A stretch of 64,000 bases of DNA from Halobacteroidaceae bacterium (GCA_003551665.1 PUNE01000079.1:124001-188000); one strand, 5' to 3'; numbered from the stretch's first letter, positions 1-9,533 are shown. The notes: generated by a model from the sequence alone, not told the origin. Made by a program: numbers and translations.

Positions 1-1204
1 TTTCCCGGATACAGGTTACCCGGGCATCAGCCTGACCCCGGGAAAGAATAACTTTGATTTGATCATCAGTTTTAAGCTGCCGGGAATCCTTATAAACCAT
101 TTCCCCAGTCGGGTCAGTGCAGATACTGTAGCCGAGTCCGAGTATCTTTAAAGGACTCAAGCCTTCCAGGCGAGCAACCCTGGTTTGTAACCTCTCCTTC
201 TCCATCTGTTGATCATGTCTGACTCTGGTTATCATTTTGGATTCCAGATCATCCAGGTGTTGTCTTCGCCTCTCAATTAATTCTTCCTGGGGGCGAAGGA
301 AAATCCTTTTCTGCCCCAGCCTTTCCAGTTCCTGTTTTCTTCTTTCCAAAAGGTCCAGAAGGCCTTTTTTCAACCTTCTCTGGAAATCTCCTATATCTTT
401 GATTATCTGGCGGTGGTCAGGAACAACCATTTCTGCTGCTGCTGATGGAGTCGGTGCTCTGGTGTCAGCAACAAAATCAGCAATGGTAAAATCCCTTTCG
501 TGCCCCACCGCAGAAATTACCGGTTTTGAACATGCAAAAATTGCCCGGGCAACAACTTCCTCGTTAAAAGCCCAGAGCTCTTCCAGGGACCCTCCGCCCC
601 TGGTAACTATTATAACATCTACATCGGTTCGGGCTAATTTTTCTAAGGCCGTTGCGATTTCTTCTCCTGCACCTTCACCCTGGACTCGGGCAGGAGCTAA
701 AAGCAACGATGTTCCTGCAGAGCGCCTCTGGAAAACAGCCAGAATATCCCGGATGGCTGCACCCGAAGCTGAACTGACCACTCCCACTTTTTGCGGAAAA
801 GGAGGAAGTGGCTTTTTACGATCCTCGGAAAAAAGCCCCTCTTCCTCCAGTTTCTTTTTAAGCTGTTCAAAGGCCAGGTGTAAAGCCCCTATTCCGGCAG
901 GCTCCATTTCCTGAACATACAGCTGATATTCTCCGCGTTGTTTATAGATATCAATATAACCTCTGGCCATTACATCCAGGCCATTTTCCATGTTGAATTT
1001 GATTTTTTCCACCTGGTTTTTGAAAAATACTGCCCGCAATCTCGATTCCTTGTCCTTAAGAGTAAAGTAGCAGTGGCCAGAGTGATGCCGGTGAAAATTA
1101 GAAATTTCACCGGCAACCCAAAGGTCACTCAAAAGTTCTTCCCGTCGCAAAACCCCCTGCAGGTAGCTGGTGAGTTCGCTAACGGTAAGGACTGTTTTAT
1201 TCAT
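1..1204 (-). CDS. xseA: Exodeoxyribonuclease VII large subunit (3' end just off window)
   Basis: This is the large catalytic subunit of exonuclease VII, which degrades single-stranded DNA in both directions with XseB. Translating the minus strand from the ATG at 1204 gives an open frame to the window edge (about 401 residues). It begins [19 protein letters not shown] and carries the OB-fold start ([20 protein letters not shown]) typical of XseA. Near the edge it has the LGLGYSI stretch that matches the conserved C-terminal region, so only a few residues are missing. The start codon overlaps the folD stop by 8 bases, which implies translational coupling. The folD-xseA order is common in Firmicutes. 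Long open frames on the opposite strand are shadows. Confidence 0.93.
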   Translation of the reverse strand, partial: MNKTVLTVSELTSYLQGVLRREELLSDLWVAGEISNFHRHHSGHCYFTLKDKESRLRAVFFKNQVEKIKFNMENGLDVMARGYIDIYKQRGEYQLYVQEMEPAGIGALHLAFEQLKKKLEEEGLFSEDRKKPLPPFPQKVGVVSSASGAAIRDILAVFQRRSAGTSLLLAPARVQGEGAGEEIATALEKLARTDVDVIIVTRGGGSLEELWAFNEEVVARAIFACSKPVISAVGHERDFTIADFVADTRAPTPSAAAEMVVPDHRQIIKDIGDFQRRLKKGLLDLLERRKQELERLGQKRIFLRPQEELIERRRQHLDDLESKMITRVRHDQQMEKERLQTRVARLEGLSPLKILGLGYSICTDPTGEMVYKDSRQLKTDDQIKVILSRGQADARVTCIRE

Positions 1205-2045
1205 GGTTTTTGAAGGATTCCAGGGTGTTCTGCAGGAGCATGGCAATTGTCATGGGGCCAACACCGCCCGGTACTGGGGTAATAAGGCTGGCTGCTTCTT
1301 TGGCTTCATCAAAAGCAACATCACCAACAAGCTTTTTCTCTCCAACCCTGTTAACACCTACATCAATAACAACTGCTCCCTCTCTTATCCAGTCACCCTT
1401 GATCATTTCAGGGCGTCCTACGGCAGCAACAACAATATCCGCTTCCCGAACCACGCCCGGAAGATCCTGAGTCCTGGAATGGCAGATGGTTACCGTTGCG
1501 TGACGCTGCAGAAGAAGCAGAGCAACAGGTTTCCCAACAATATTGCTCCTGCCAATTACAACCGCCCTTTTCCCCTTTATCTCCACTCCTGAACGGTCAA
1601 GCAATTCTATTACACCCCTGGGAGTACAGGGAACAAAACTGGGATCACCAGTCATCAGCCGACCAACATTAAAGGGGTGGAAACCATCAACATCTTTTTC
1701 CGGATCAATGGTATAGAGAACTTCCTGTTCGTCCAGTCCATCAGGTAGGGGTAACTGGACCAGAATGCCGTGGATTTCATCATCTTCGTTTAACTGTTTT
1801 ACAAGGTCCAGTAGTTCTCTCTGGGAGGTATCTTCTGAAAGCCGGTGAGTTCTGGAAAGGAACCCTGCTTCCTCGCAGGCCTTCCCCTTCATCCGAACGT
1901 AGGTTGCAGAAGCAGGATCTTCTCCCACAAGAACAACTGCAAGCCCCGGTACCTTGCCGGTTTTTTCCCGGAGAGCGTCAACTTCTTTTTTTAATTCTGC
2001 TCGGATTTCTTTGGCAATCTGCTTCCCATCAATAAGGTTTGACAT
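1197..2045 (-). CDS. folD: Bifunctional methylenetetrahydrofolate dehydrogenase / methenyltetrahydrofolate cyclohydrolase
   Basis: FolD interconverts methylene-, methenyl- and 10-formyl-tetrahydrofolate in the cytoplasm with NAD(P)H, the C1 route used by acetogens and for purine and formyl-Met synthesis. The 282-residue length is normal. The [13 protein letters not shown] motif near residue 49 includes the expected catalytic Lys, and GRSNIVGKP near residue 165 followed by the CHSRT stretch marks the dinucleotide domain. [13 protein letters not shown] closes the protein as in the family. It lies 36 bases downstream of a NuoE/NuoF/GltD-like redox operon on the same strand, so it may be co-transcribed with it, which would tie C1 metabolism to that complex. 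Cofactor preference (NAD or NADP) cannot be read from the sequence. Confidence 0.96.
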   Translation of the reverse strand: MSNLIDGKQIAKEIRAELKKEVDALREKTGKVPGLAVVLVGEDPASATYVRMKGKACEEAGFLSRTHRLSEDTSQRELLDLVKQLNEDDEIHGILVQLPLPDGLDEQEVLYTIDPEKDVDGFHPFNVGRLMTGDPSFVPCTPRGVIELLDRSGVEIKGKRAVVIGRSNIVGKPVALLLLQRHATVTICHSRTQDLPGVVREADIVVAAVGRPEMIKGDWIREGAVVIDVGVNRVGEKKLVGDVAFDEAKEAASLITPVPGGVGPMTIAMLLQNTLESFKNHE

Positions 2046-2081
2046 ACAAATTCCTCCTTTGAATTCCCGGACGTTATTTTT

Positions 2082-4121
2082 TTATTCGTCCTTTTTCTTT
2101 TTCCAGTCCAGAGCACCTACGGGGCAGGCTTCTATACATTCTCCGCATTCAGTGCAAAATTCCGGAAGAGTGGTGTTAAAAGCGGTTTCAACCTTGGTTT
2201 TAAAGCCCCTGTTCTTGAAGCCCAGGAGGTATTCATTCACAACCTCACTACAGACCTTTACACAAATTCCGCATTTAATACATTTTCCGTTATCCAGGAT
2301 TATATGGGGGTGACGGGAGTTATAGGTTTTGATACCCTTTTCTCCCCCGAATTTTTCTGGGTCTGCACCATAGGTTTCAGAGAAGTCTTTGAGACTGCAG
2401 TCATTCTTAGCAGTACAGCTGCACTCAATACACCTTTTTCCTTCTTCCCCTATTTCTTCTTCTGTAAAAGTATGGCTGACCTCTTTAAAGGTTGCAAGCC
2501 TCTCTTCCAGGGGGATTAAACGCTGGGGAACCCGCGCTTTTTCTTCCGGATCAAAAAGGTATACCAGGTCATCCTCAGAAAGGCTCTGCCAGTGGCCCCG
2601 GGAGACATTTACCTGGCGGGGAAGCTCACACTTTTCTCCCTTAAGAAAAGCCAGGATCCCAAGAGCAGTTCTTCTTCCTCCAGCAACAGCTTCTACAACT
2701 GTTGCTGGTCCACTTACACAATCCCCAGCGGCAAAAACATTGTCCTCGGCTCTGCAATCAGCTTCTTCCACATCTACATCGCCCCACTTGTTTGTGGGAA
2801 GATCTTCGGGAGCGATGGTTTTCTGTCCAATTGCTGCAATAACTGTATCGGCAGCAACCTCAAACTCACTACCCTCGATGGGTACCGGTCGCCTTCTTCC
2901 CGAGGCATCAGGTTCACCAAGTTCCATCTGCAGGCATTCCAGGACCAATTTGCCGTTTTCCTTGCGCAGTTTGATGGGTTGAGTAAGGAAATTGAACCTT
3001 GCCCCTTCCTCCCTGGCCTCATCAATTTCAATCTGTTCAGCTGGCATCTCTTTCTCCGTCCTGCGGTACATACAATGAACGGGTTTATCCGTTAAGCGCA
3101 GAGCGCTGCGCACACAGTCCATTGCAGTATTTCCACCGCCCACAACAATTGTTTCTCCGGGATCATCTCCCTGCCAGCCATTGCGGGCGAGCTCCTCCAA
3201 CCAGTCAATTCCACCTCGGGCCAGCTCTTCACCCTCAGTTCTCATTCCGCTGGCCTTCCAGGAACCGACAGCAATTACAACTGCATCATAATCTTTTTTG
3301 AGTTCATTAATCTGGATATCCTTACCAAGCTCTTTGTTGCAGAAAATTTCAATACCACCCATTTTTTTAAAATGGGCCAGTTCCTTGTCCAGGATATTTT
3401 TGGGCAACCGATATTCTGGAATGCCGTACCGAAGCATCCCCCCTGTTTCTGGGAGCTTTTCAAAAATGTCCGAAGCAATTCCTTCAAGCCGAAGGAAATA
3501 AGCTGTTGCAAGCCCTGCTGGGCCGGAGCCAATTATGGCCACTTTCTGGCCGGTCAGGTCTTTCCGCTCCTCCATGTAGTCTTCATAGTAAAGGTCTGCA
3601 GAAAGCCTTTTAAAGTCATTTATGGCTACGCCTTCATTATCCAGAACATTTCTCCGGCAGTCCTTTTCACAGAAACGAGGACACACCCGGCCAATAGACA
3701 TGGGCAGGGGAATCCGTTCCTTGGCAATTTCCAGGGCTTTTCGCAAATCCCCATCGCGTCCCGCTCGCACATATTCTTCAACCCGTGCATGGGCCGGGCA
3801 GGAAATGGTGCAGGGAGCCTCACAATCTCCAGAGTGCTCTGAAAGAAGCAGATCCAATGCCGTCCGACGCATTTCCCTGACTACATCACTGGAAGAATCG
3901 ATTTCCATTCCGTCCTGCGCTACTGCAGAACAGGAAGGCATCCAGTTCCCATTTTTCCCTTCCCGGACAATACATACAAAGCAGGAGGTATTCTGGCTAA
4001 TTCTATCCTCATGGCACATGGTGGGAATTTCAATTCCATTTTCCTTTGCAATCTCCAGGATGGTCTTCCCTTCAGAGGCAGCAATCTCTTTTCCATCTAT
4101 GGTCAGTTTAATTTCCGACAC
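2082..4121 (-). CDS. GltD/NfnB-like FAD oxidoreductase with 2Fe-2S and 4Fe-4S domains (Stn-type transhydrogenase subunit C candidate)
   Basis: Predicted cytoplasmic flavin and Fe-S subunit of a bifurcating NAD(P)H/ferredoxin enzyme. Domains in order: NuoG-like 2Fe-2S ferredoxin with C36, C47, C50 and C64; a GltD-type Fe-S segment (CEAPCTISCPAHA, RVCPRFCEKDC); FAD-binding IIGSGPAGLATAYFL near 210; NAD(P)-binding VVGGGNTAMDC near 340; GDCVSGPATVVEAVAGG near 490; then further cysteine clusters (CIECSC and two C-terminal 4Fe-4S sets, CIKCGICVKVC and CTECGECIEAC). I start it at GTG 4121 because AAAGGAGGGG sits 5-6 bases upstream; an in-frame codon at 4157 gives 691 residues but lacks such a site. 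It overlaps the NuoF-like gene by 14 bases. From memory of the family, this NuoE/NuoF/GltD-like trio matches the Sporomusa Stn complex; a glutamate-synthase-type role is the less likely alternative. Confidence 0.85.
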   Translation of the reverse strand: MSEIKLTIDGKEIAASEGKTILEIAKENGIEIPTMCHEDRISQNTSCFVCIVREGKNGNWMPSCSAVAQDGMEIDSSSDVVREMRRTALDLLLSEHSGDCEAPCTISCPAHARVEEYVRAGRDGDLRKALEIAKERIPLPMSIGRVCPRFCEKDCRRNVLDNEGVAINDFKRLSADLYYEDYMEERKDLTGQKVAIIGSGPAGLATAYFLRLEGIASDIFEKLPETGGMLRYGIPEYRLPKNILDKELAHFKKMGGIEIFCNKELGKDIQINELKKDYDAVVIAVGSWKASGMRTEGEELARGGIDWLEELARNGWQGDDPGETIVVGGGNTAMDCVRSALRLTDKPVHCMYRRTEKEMPAEQIEIDEAREEGARFNFLTQPIKLRKENGKLVLECLQMELGEPDASGRRRPVPIEGSEFEVAADTVIAAIGQKTIAPEDLPTNKWGDVDVEEADCRAEDNVFAAGDCVSGPATVVEAVAGGRRTALGILAFLKGEKCELPRQVNVSRGHWQSLSEDDLVYLFDPEEKARVPQRLIPLEERLATFKEVSHTFTEEEIGEEGKRCIECSCTAKNDCSLKDFSETYGADPEKFGGEKGIKTYNSRHPHIILDNGKCIKCGICVKVCSEVVNEYLLGFKNRGFKTKVETAFNTTLPEFCTECGECIEACPVGALDWKKKKDE

Positions 4122-5829
4122 TGACTTCCCCTCCTTTCGCAACCCGGGCAATTGCATCTACGGGGCATACCTCAATACAACTGTTACAACGGGTGCAGAC
4201 TTCGTTATCAATTACATAATCCTCACTTATACAGTCAACGGGGCAATTCTTTATGCACTGTCCGCATTCAATACAGGTGTCCCTGTCAATGAAAACATCC
4301 ACCAGGGCCTTGCATTCCATGGCAGCACAGTAACCTTCTTCTACGTGAGCCAGGTATTCATTGTTAAAATACTTGAGTGTGGAAAGGACAGGGTTGGGTG
4401 CAGTTTGCCCCAGCCCGCAGAGGGAGCCGTGGATAATCTTCTGGCCCAGGTCTCCAAGCAATTCTACATCTTCTGGACTACCCACACCCCCGGTAATTCT
4501 CTCCAGGGTTTCCAACATCCTCTTGGTCCCGATCCGACAGAAAGTGCATTTCCCACAGCTTTCCCTGGTGGTAAATTCCAGGAAATAGCGGGCTGTTTCA
4601 ACCATGCACCGATTATTCCCAATTACAATCAATCCACCAGATCCCATTATTGCCCCCAGCGAAGTCAAAGAGTCATAATCAATGGGAGTATCAAAATGCT
4701 CGGCGGGAATACAACCCCCACTTGGACCCCCGATCTGGACAGCTTTAACACTTCCGGGGTCTGCTCCTCCGATATCATAGACCACCTCACCAATTGAAAT
4801 TCCCATGGGAACTTCAACAAGCCCTGAATACTTGAGATCTCCGGCCAGGGCAAAGAGTTTGGTTCCAGTGCTGTTTTCAGTACCCGTTTCGGCAAATTTT
4901 TCTCCACCATCCCGGACAATCAGGGGAATATTGGCAAAGCTTTCAACATTATTTATTGCAGATGGATACCCATGAAAACCATAATCAGTGGGGTACGGGG
5001 GACGGAATCTTGGAGTACCTCTCTTGCCTTCGAGAGAATGAATCAGAGCTGTTTCCTCACCGCAAACAAAGGCTCCTGCACCCTCTTTTACTTTTACCTC
5101 TACGGGTTCCCCATCAATAATATTCAGCCCTTCTTTTTCGATCTGTTCAATGGCAATATTCAGATTCTTAACGGCCAGGGGATATTCTGCACGGCAGTAA
5201 ATAAAAAGCTGGCGGGCACCAGTTGCTTTTGCCCCGATCAGCATGCCTTCCAGGACCTGGTGAGGCAGGGATTCCATGAGCGTCCTGTCCATGAAAGCCC
5301 CGGGGTCTCCTTCATCAGCATTGCAGATTAAAACCTTGTTTTCACTCTCCTTGGCCAAAAGAAAACTCCACTTCAGACCCGCTGGAAAACCTCCTCCACC
5401 CCGGCCTCGCAGTTTGGATTTTTTTACTTCTTCAACTATTTCCTCCGGCTCCATTTCTTTAGCCCTCTCCAGTCCATCATAACCTTGATGGGCCCGGTAT
5501 TCCTCAAGGGAGGTAGGAACTATTTTCCCAGCAAGGGAAGTAATTAATTCCCTTTCTTTTTCCACCCGGGGGGGATGGGGCTGAAATCGAGAAAAATCCT
5601 CAACTTCAAGTAGTTTTTGCAGGTCTTTTTCCTTAGCCTGAACATTTTCATAAATATAGCTTCCAGAATCAGTTTCAACTTCAACCAGTGGTTCTGCATA
5701 ACAGTGTCCGATACAGCCTACTTCCACAACTTTATTGTCTCCAGCCATTTCCTGCAGCAGTTCCAGGACTTCTCCTGCTCCAGCAGCAATTCCACAGCTG
5801 GCCATTCCGACTTTAATCCTTTTAATCAT
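4108..5829 (-). CDS. NuoF/HydB-like NADH-binding FMN Fe-S subunit (Stn-type complex B candidate)
   Basis: NADH:acceptor diaphorase subunit of a soluble complex, 573 residues. The N-terminal thioredoxin-like 2Fe-2S domain has C12, C39 and C43. The FMN/NADH domain contains LRGRGGGGFPAGLKW and GEETALIHSLEG, followed by an SLBB segment and the SCGKCTFCRIGTKR 4Fe-4S site. Two ferredoxin clusters end the protein (CIECGQCIKNCPVDC and CTRCNSCIEVCPVDA), as in HydB-type subunits rather than plain complex I NuoF. The start overlaps the NuoE-like stop by 4 bases (ATGA), and the end overlaps the GltD-like gene. The window has a second NuoF-like protein (18002-19756) with the same architecture, so the two complexes probably share ancestry. 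Confidence 0.9.
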   Translation of the reverse strand: MIKRIKVGMASCGIAAGAGEVLELLQEMAGDNKVVEVGCIGHCYAEPLVEVETDSGSYIYENVQAKEKDLQKLLEVEDFSRFQPHPPRVEKERELITSLAGKIVPTSLEEYRAHQGYDGLERAKEMEPEEIVEEVKKSKLRGRGGGGFPAGLKWSFLLAKESENKVLICNADEGDPGAFMDRTLMESLPHQVLEGMLIGAKATGARQLFIYCRAEYPLAVKNLNIAIEQIEKEGLNIIDGEPVEVKVKEGAGAFVCGEETALIHSLEGKRGTPRFRPPYPTDYGFHGYPSAINNVESFANIPLIVRDGGEKFAETGTENSTGTKLFALAGDLKYSGLVEVPMGISIGEVVYDIGGADPGSVKAVQIGGPSGGCIPAEHFDTPIDYDSLTSLGAIMGSGGLIVIGNNRCMVETARYFLEFTTRESCGKCTFCRIGTKRMLETLERITGGVGSPEDVELLGDLGQKIIHGSLCGLGQTAPNPVLSTLKYFNNEYLAHVEEGYCAAMECKALVDVFIDRDTCIECGQCIKNCPVDCISEDYVIDNEVCTRCNSCIEVCPVDAIARVAKGGEVSVGN

Positions 5830-6275
5830 GATCCAGCTGCCTCCTTTTTCCGATAGTCTGCGACAATTTTTAATAGTTTTTTGCGGTCCAGTTTTCCATA
5901 AACCTTGCCGTTAATACTGATAACCGGGGCGAGACTGCAACAACCCAGGCAGGCAACGCTTTCCAAAGAAAAGAGACCCTCTTCATCGGTCTCCCCATCT
6001 TTAATACCGAGTTCATCGGTAAGCCAGTTTAAAATAAGGGTAGACCCGATAATGTGACAGGCCGTCCCGTCACAGACCATAATCTGGTATTTCCCAGGGG
6101 GAACCCTTTTGAACTGGGTATAAAAGCTTACAACACCTTCAACTTCAACTACGGGAAGGTCAAATTCCTTTGCAATTCTTTCTATGGCTGCGTCCGAAAT
6201 ATAGCCTTCCTTTTTTTGTTCTGACTGTAATACCTTGATCAGGTTTGATTTTTCCAGGACCATATCCTTGCTCAT
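5826..6275 (-). CDS. NuoE/HydC-like 2Fe-2S thioredoxin-fold subunit (Stn-type complex A candidate)
   Basis: Small 2Fe-2S subunit that relays electrons to or from the NuoF-like partner. It is 149 residues, normal for NuoE/HydC. An N-terminal helical part precedes the ligand motifs CDGTAC and CLGCC (C-x4-C and C-x3-C), with SLAPVISINGKVYGKL after them as in the family. It is the first gene of the operon; AGGAGG lies shortly upstream of the ATG (about 6290). The 190 bases upstream, up to the divergent tRNA gene, must hold the promoter, but I found no convincing -35/-10 pair there. A second copy (19774-20253) serves the formate dehydrogenase. Confidence 0.93.
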   Translation of the reverse strand: MSKDMVLEKSNLIKVLQSEQKKEGYISDAAIERIAKEFDLPVVEVEGVVSFYTQFKRVPPGKYQIMVCDGTACHIIGSTLILNWLTDELGIKDGETDEEGLFSLESVACLGCCSLAPVISINGKVYGKLDRKKLLKIVADYRKKEAAGS

Positions 6276-6426
6276 ATAAAAACTGCCCTCCTCGCACCAA
6301 AAATTTTTTCAATCCTCCCTAAACCAATCCTCTCCTTTTAACCATCCATCCTTATTTCTTTAGAATACCCACCTTTTTCAATTCGTCATAAACCATGTTA
6401 TTCCTGCCAAAAAAACCAGATATTCC

Positions 6427-6455
6427 TTGACAACCAGAGCTCAATAATTTATATT
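6427..6455 (+). promoter_or_regulatory. Sigma-A-type promoter of tRNA-Leu
   Basis: A consensus TTGACA (6427-6432) and TATATT (6450-6455) are separated by exactly 17 bases. The tRNA begins 10 bases after the -10 element, so the precursor leader is very short. Confidence 0.85.
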
Positions 6456-6465
6456 ATATGTGTAA

Positions 6466-6552
6466 GCCGAAGTGGCGGAATTGGCAGACGCGCACGATTC
6501 AGGGTCGTGTGAAGTTACCTTCGTGTGGGTTCGAATCCCACCTTCGGCACCA
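6466..6552 (+). tRNA. tRNA-Leu, anticodon CAG
   Basis: This 87-base class II tRNA reads CUG leucine codons. The acceptor stem GCCGAAG pairs with CTTCGGC, followed by A and an encoded CCA (6550-6552). The D arm is followed by the anticodon stem CACGA/TCGTG around loop TTCAGGG (anticodon CAG). A long variable arm (TGAAGTTACCTTCG) and the T arm GTGGG-TTCGAAT-CCCAC complete it. It stands alone, with its own promoter and terminator. Confidence 0.98.
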
Positions 6553-6560
6553 TTTAAAAC

Positions 6561-6587
6561 AAAGCTCCCCTTGGCGGGAGCTTTTTT
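6561..6587 (+). terminator. Rho-independent terminator of tRNA-Leu
   Basis: AAAGCTCCC and GGGAGCTTT form a stem around CTTGGC, followed by a T run, 9 bases after the tRNA 3' end. Confidence 0.85.
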
Positions 6588-6620
6588 GATTCCCTGGAAA
6601 GGTAGCCTTTTCAGGTTTTT

Positions 6621-7079
6621 TTATCTCCGGTCTTCAATTATTCTTTTAACCTGCTGAGCTTTTACCAGGCTACTTTTCAAATAGTCAGGGGCATGTAAAT
6701 CCTCAAGGATATCATCGGTAGTTTTCCAGAAAACATTTTCAACTTCTTCTGAATCTCGCGGATAGGGCTCACCCATTTTATGCCAGCACAAAAAAACAAG
6801 GTCAAAAACTGGCTCTCCATCATCAGCAAAGAAAAACTTGCTTTCGACATAATACATTTTCTCTTCGACGCTGATACCCACTTCTTCCCTGATTTCCCGG
6901 TGCAGAGTCTTTTCGGCAATATTTTCGATTACTGAACCCCGGGGGATTTCAATTTTGCCCCCAACCAAAGCTAGAGTGCCCGGAGCATGGTCTTCCTCTT
7001 CACTTCTTTTAACAATTAACCACTTATTCCCACAGGCAATTGCCGCTTCCACGTTAACAATTAAGCCTTTAATAACCAT
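6621..7079 (-). CDS. Nudix hydrolase
   Basis: A 152-residue protein of the Nudix family, which hydrolyses nucleoside diphosphates linked to another moiety; the substrate here is unknown. The catalytic core REIREEVGI is intact. The upstream part of the Nudix box (GSVIEN region) is one residue short of the textbook spacing and lacks the usual first Glu, so the box is slightly degenerate. GKIEIPRG matches the preceding strand-loop. It lies 16 bases downstream of the last Mrp antiporter gene and is preceded by a GGGGAGG ribosome site, so it may be the promoter-distal gene of that operon; a functional link to ion transport is not evident. Confidence 0.85.
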   Translation of the reverse strand: MVIKGLIVNVEAAIACGNKWLIVKRSEEEDHAPGTLALVGGKIEIPRGSVIENIAEKTLHREIREEVGISVEEKMYYVESKFFFADDGEPVFDLVFLCWHKMGEPYPRDSEEVENVFWKTTDDILEDLHAPDYLKSSLVKAQQVKRIIEDRR

Positions 7080-7095
7080 CTGCCTCCCCTAATTA

Positions 7096-9516
7096 TTAAA
7101 TCTGGGCAAAAAACACCAGGAGAATTACAGCGATGACAAGGGTAACCGCAAGAATAATCATATCAAAGTTGAGATTTAATAAACTCCATTTGCCCCAACC
7201 TGAATCTGCTGCTTCTTTTTTCTTTGTTTCTCTTTCCCGTTTTTTCCTCCCCTTTTCTTTTTCCTGCTCCTTTTCTAACCCCTCAACGGTCTGGATATTC
7301 CCGGTAAGAAACTGAAAAACCTCTTCCAGGCGCTGGATAATTCGAAGGTGAGGATATCTTTTTTCCTCCATGCTTTCCCGGGCAAACCCTTTTTCTTCAA
7401 GGGTCATCAGCCTGGCAAAAAGATTTTCCAGGCGGTTTTTCTCCTTCTCAGAAAGGTCTTCCTCTTCCATTATTTCCTGAACCTTTTTACTAAAATCCTC
7501 CACACTACCAATAAAATCCCGGGAATCCACGTCTTCTTTATCGACAGGCTTTAAAAAACCCTCACCTGTTAACCAGTCCCAAAAACCCTTCAGGTCGGAT
7601 TCGCTTTCCTTGTCAAGGCCGTAATCCAGAATAATGTTTATAAGTTTACGTTTATCCTCTTGCTCTTTGTACCTAAAAACAAAACCGGAGAAAAGTTCAT
7701 CAGTCCTCTTCCCTAAGGCATCCACATAACCATCGAGATTGTTAATATAGGGTAATCCCCTTTTGTACCCTTCCACCAGGGATGTACCAAAGCCCATCAG
7801 ACGGTTATTAATAAAATAATAGCTTCCTGCAAGAACAGCACCCAGGCCTTTTATTATTGGGTTAAACACAAGGTGCTCAATTGAGAGCCAGCGGGGGAGA
7901 TCAATTTTTTTCCTGACCAAAAACAGGTTCAAAAGGGTCAAACCCAAACCCATAAGGAGAATATTAAAAGCGCCCCGCAGATCATAGGCATTAAAGAAAT
8001 TATATCCCCCCAGCTTATATTCAACAAAATCAACATCCAGGTTGAAAGCTCCAGCAGCAGGGAAAATAATGCTTTCCATGGTTAGAGTCGGGGCAAGACC
8101 AATAAAGAGCATTGCTGCTGTCAGTGTTATAAAAATACTCTGGACAAGAGGTCTTTCCTTGTCTCCCGAAAAACGTGTTTCCCGGGGAGCAAAAAAAACA
8201 TTGTAGATTAGTTTAATGCAGTAAGCGGTGGTTCCGGCAGCCCCAATATTAAAGACGGTTTCGGCATACCCGTATATGGCCATCTGAGTTTCGCTTTCAG
8301 CAAAAGTAATTGCGTGGTGGATCATTGTTTTGCTGGGGTACCCATTGAAAAGAGGCAGTCCCATCAACCCTGCAGCTGAAACAACTGCAAGGATTGTGGT
8401 AAATGGCATTTTTCGCCAGAGGTTCCCCAGGCGGTATATATTGAATTCCCTGGTTCTCAAGAAAATATATCCCATGGCCAGAAAAAGGCTACCCTTAAAG
8501 AGGGCATGGTTAAGAACATGGTAAAACGAGCCAAGCCCCCCCATAGCTCCTGTTTCAGCCATTATCGCGCCGCCACCGATACCAACCATGATATAACCAG
8601 CCTGGCTGACACTGCTGTAGGCAAGAATTCTTTTCCCATTGTGTTCAAAAAACGCCAGTAAAGAACCCAGGACCATGGTTAATAGCCCTAACCCCAGCAT
8701 TACCTGCCCAAAAGTTAAAATGGGCGCCATGAGAAAAACCAGGCGAATTATCCCAAAAACACCGCACTTTTTTAGAACTGCTGATAAAATTGCACTACCC
8801 GGGGCCGGAGCTGCAACGTACCCCCGGGGTACCCAGAAATGAACGGGAACAAGGCCAGCCTTGATGCCAAAACCCAAAAGCATCCCGGCAATAATTATCC
8901 AATCAACACCTGTCCCTGCAGCCAGTGCTGCCCCCAGTTCACTGTACATAAGGGTTCCCAGTCGGTGGTAAAGCAGAAAAAGGCCCAGCAAAATAGTCAG
9001 GCCCCCCAGAACCCCGATATAAAGGTACTGTTTACCCGCTGTTTGAGCTTCTGCATTTTCCTCGTGAATTACAAGTGGGAAAGAAGCAAAAGCCATGAAT
9101 TCAAAGAAAACAAACATGGTAAATAAATCTCCGGCAAGGAAAACACCCAGTGTCCCTGTAAGGGAAAGAAGTGAAAAGAAAAGAAAACGGGTTGGATTTT
9201 TGCTTTTTTGCATATAATCAAGACTGAATAGGGTGTAAAAAAGCCAGAGTACAAGGGCCATAATAGCCAGGAAGACTCCCATATAATCGGGAGCAAGGAC
9301 AAATTTAACTCCCAGGAAACCTTCCCAGATTATTTCTATGGGCTCCCTCAAAGCAACAAAAGCAGCTCCGGTTGCAATTCCAATTGCCCCCAGAGCTAAT
9401 TTATGAGCCTTTGGAAAAACCCTTACTTTAAAAAGGGCTCCAGCTGCCAGAAGGGGAGCAAATATTGCGGTTACAAGCAAGGCACTTTGCATGGTAGGCC
9501 CAATTGCATTAACCAT
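7096..9516 (-). CDS. NuoL/MrpA-type antiporter-like membrane subunit with long charged C-terminal insert
   Basis: Ion-translocating subunit of a Mrp/Mbh-type complex in the cytoplasmic membrane. Residues 1 to about 590 form the usual 14-helix antiporter fold: the TM5 Glu lies in MFVFFEFMAFASF, the broken TM7 and TM8 lysines in GFGIKAGLVPVHFW and SAVLKKCG. Residues from about 590 to 780 are unusual: a hydrophilic, strongly charged, coiled-coil-prone stretch rich in Glu and Lys. A final membrane helix (DMIILAVTLVIAVILLVFF) follows. The 806-residue length exceeds ordinary NuoN/MrpD paralogues (about 490) by this tail. The terminal helix after a long linker recalls the NuoL lateral-helix arrangement, but here the linker looks soluble. 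It follows two further antiporter-like genes in the operon. Confidence 0.82.
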   Translation of the reverse strand: MVNAIGPTMQSALLVTAIFAPLLAAGALFKVRVFPKAHKLALGAIGIATGAAFVALREPIEIIWEGFLGVKFVLAPDYMGVFLAIMALVLWLFYTLFSLDYMQKSKNPTRFLFFSLLSLTGTLGVFLAGDLFTMFVFFEFMAFASFPLVIHEENAEAQTAGKQYLYIGVLGGLTILLGLFLLYHRLGTLMYSELGAALAAGTGVDWIIIAGMLLGFGIKAGLVPVHFWVPRGYVAAPAPGSAILSAVLKKCGVFGIIRLVFLMAPILTFGQVMLGLGLLTMVLGSLLAFFEHNGKRILAYSSVSQAGYIMVGIGGGAIMAETGAMGGLGSFYHVLNHALFKGSLFLAMGYIFLRTREFNIYRLGNLWRKMPFTTILAVVSAAGLMGLPLFNGYPSKTMIHHAITFAESETQMAIYGYAETVFNIGAAGTTAYCIKLIYNVFFAPRETRFSGDKERPLVQSIFITLTAAMLFIGLAPTLTMESIIFPAAGAFNLDVDFVEYKLGGYNFFNAYDLRGAFNILLMGLGLTLLNLFLVRKKIDLPRWLSIEHLVFNPIIKGLGAVLAGSYYFINNRLMGFGTSLVEGYKRGLPYINNLDGYVDALGKRTDELFSGFVFRYKEQEDKRKLINIILDYGLDKESESDLKGFWDWLTGEGFLKPVDKEDVDSRDFIGSVEDFSKKVQEIMEEEDLSEKEKNRLENLFARLMTLEEKGFARESMEEKRYPHLRIIQRLEEVFQFLTGNIQTVEGLEKEQEKEKGRKKRERETKKKEAADSGWGKWSLLNLNFDMIILAVTLVIAVILLVFFAQI

Positions 9517-9533
9517 TATATCTACATCCTTCC

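Noticed and set aside
237-914. Plus-strand 225-residue open frame opposite xseA
   Set aside because: Composition (Ser-rich) is an antisense artefact; the minus strand reads as XseA.
3622-4797. Plus-strand 391-residue open frame
   Set aside because: It lies opposite the GltD-like and NuoF-like genes, has no recognisable domain and no ribosome site; it is a shadow frame.
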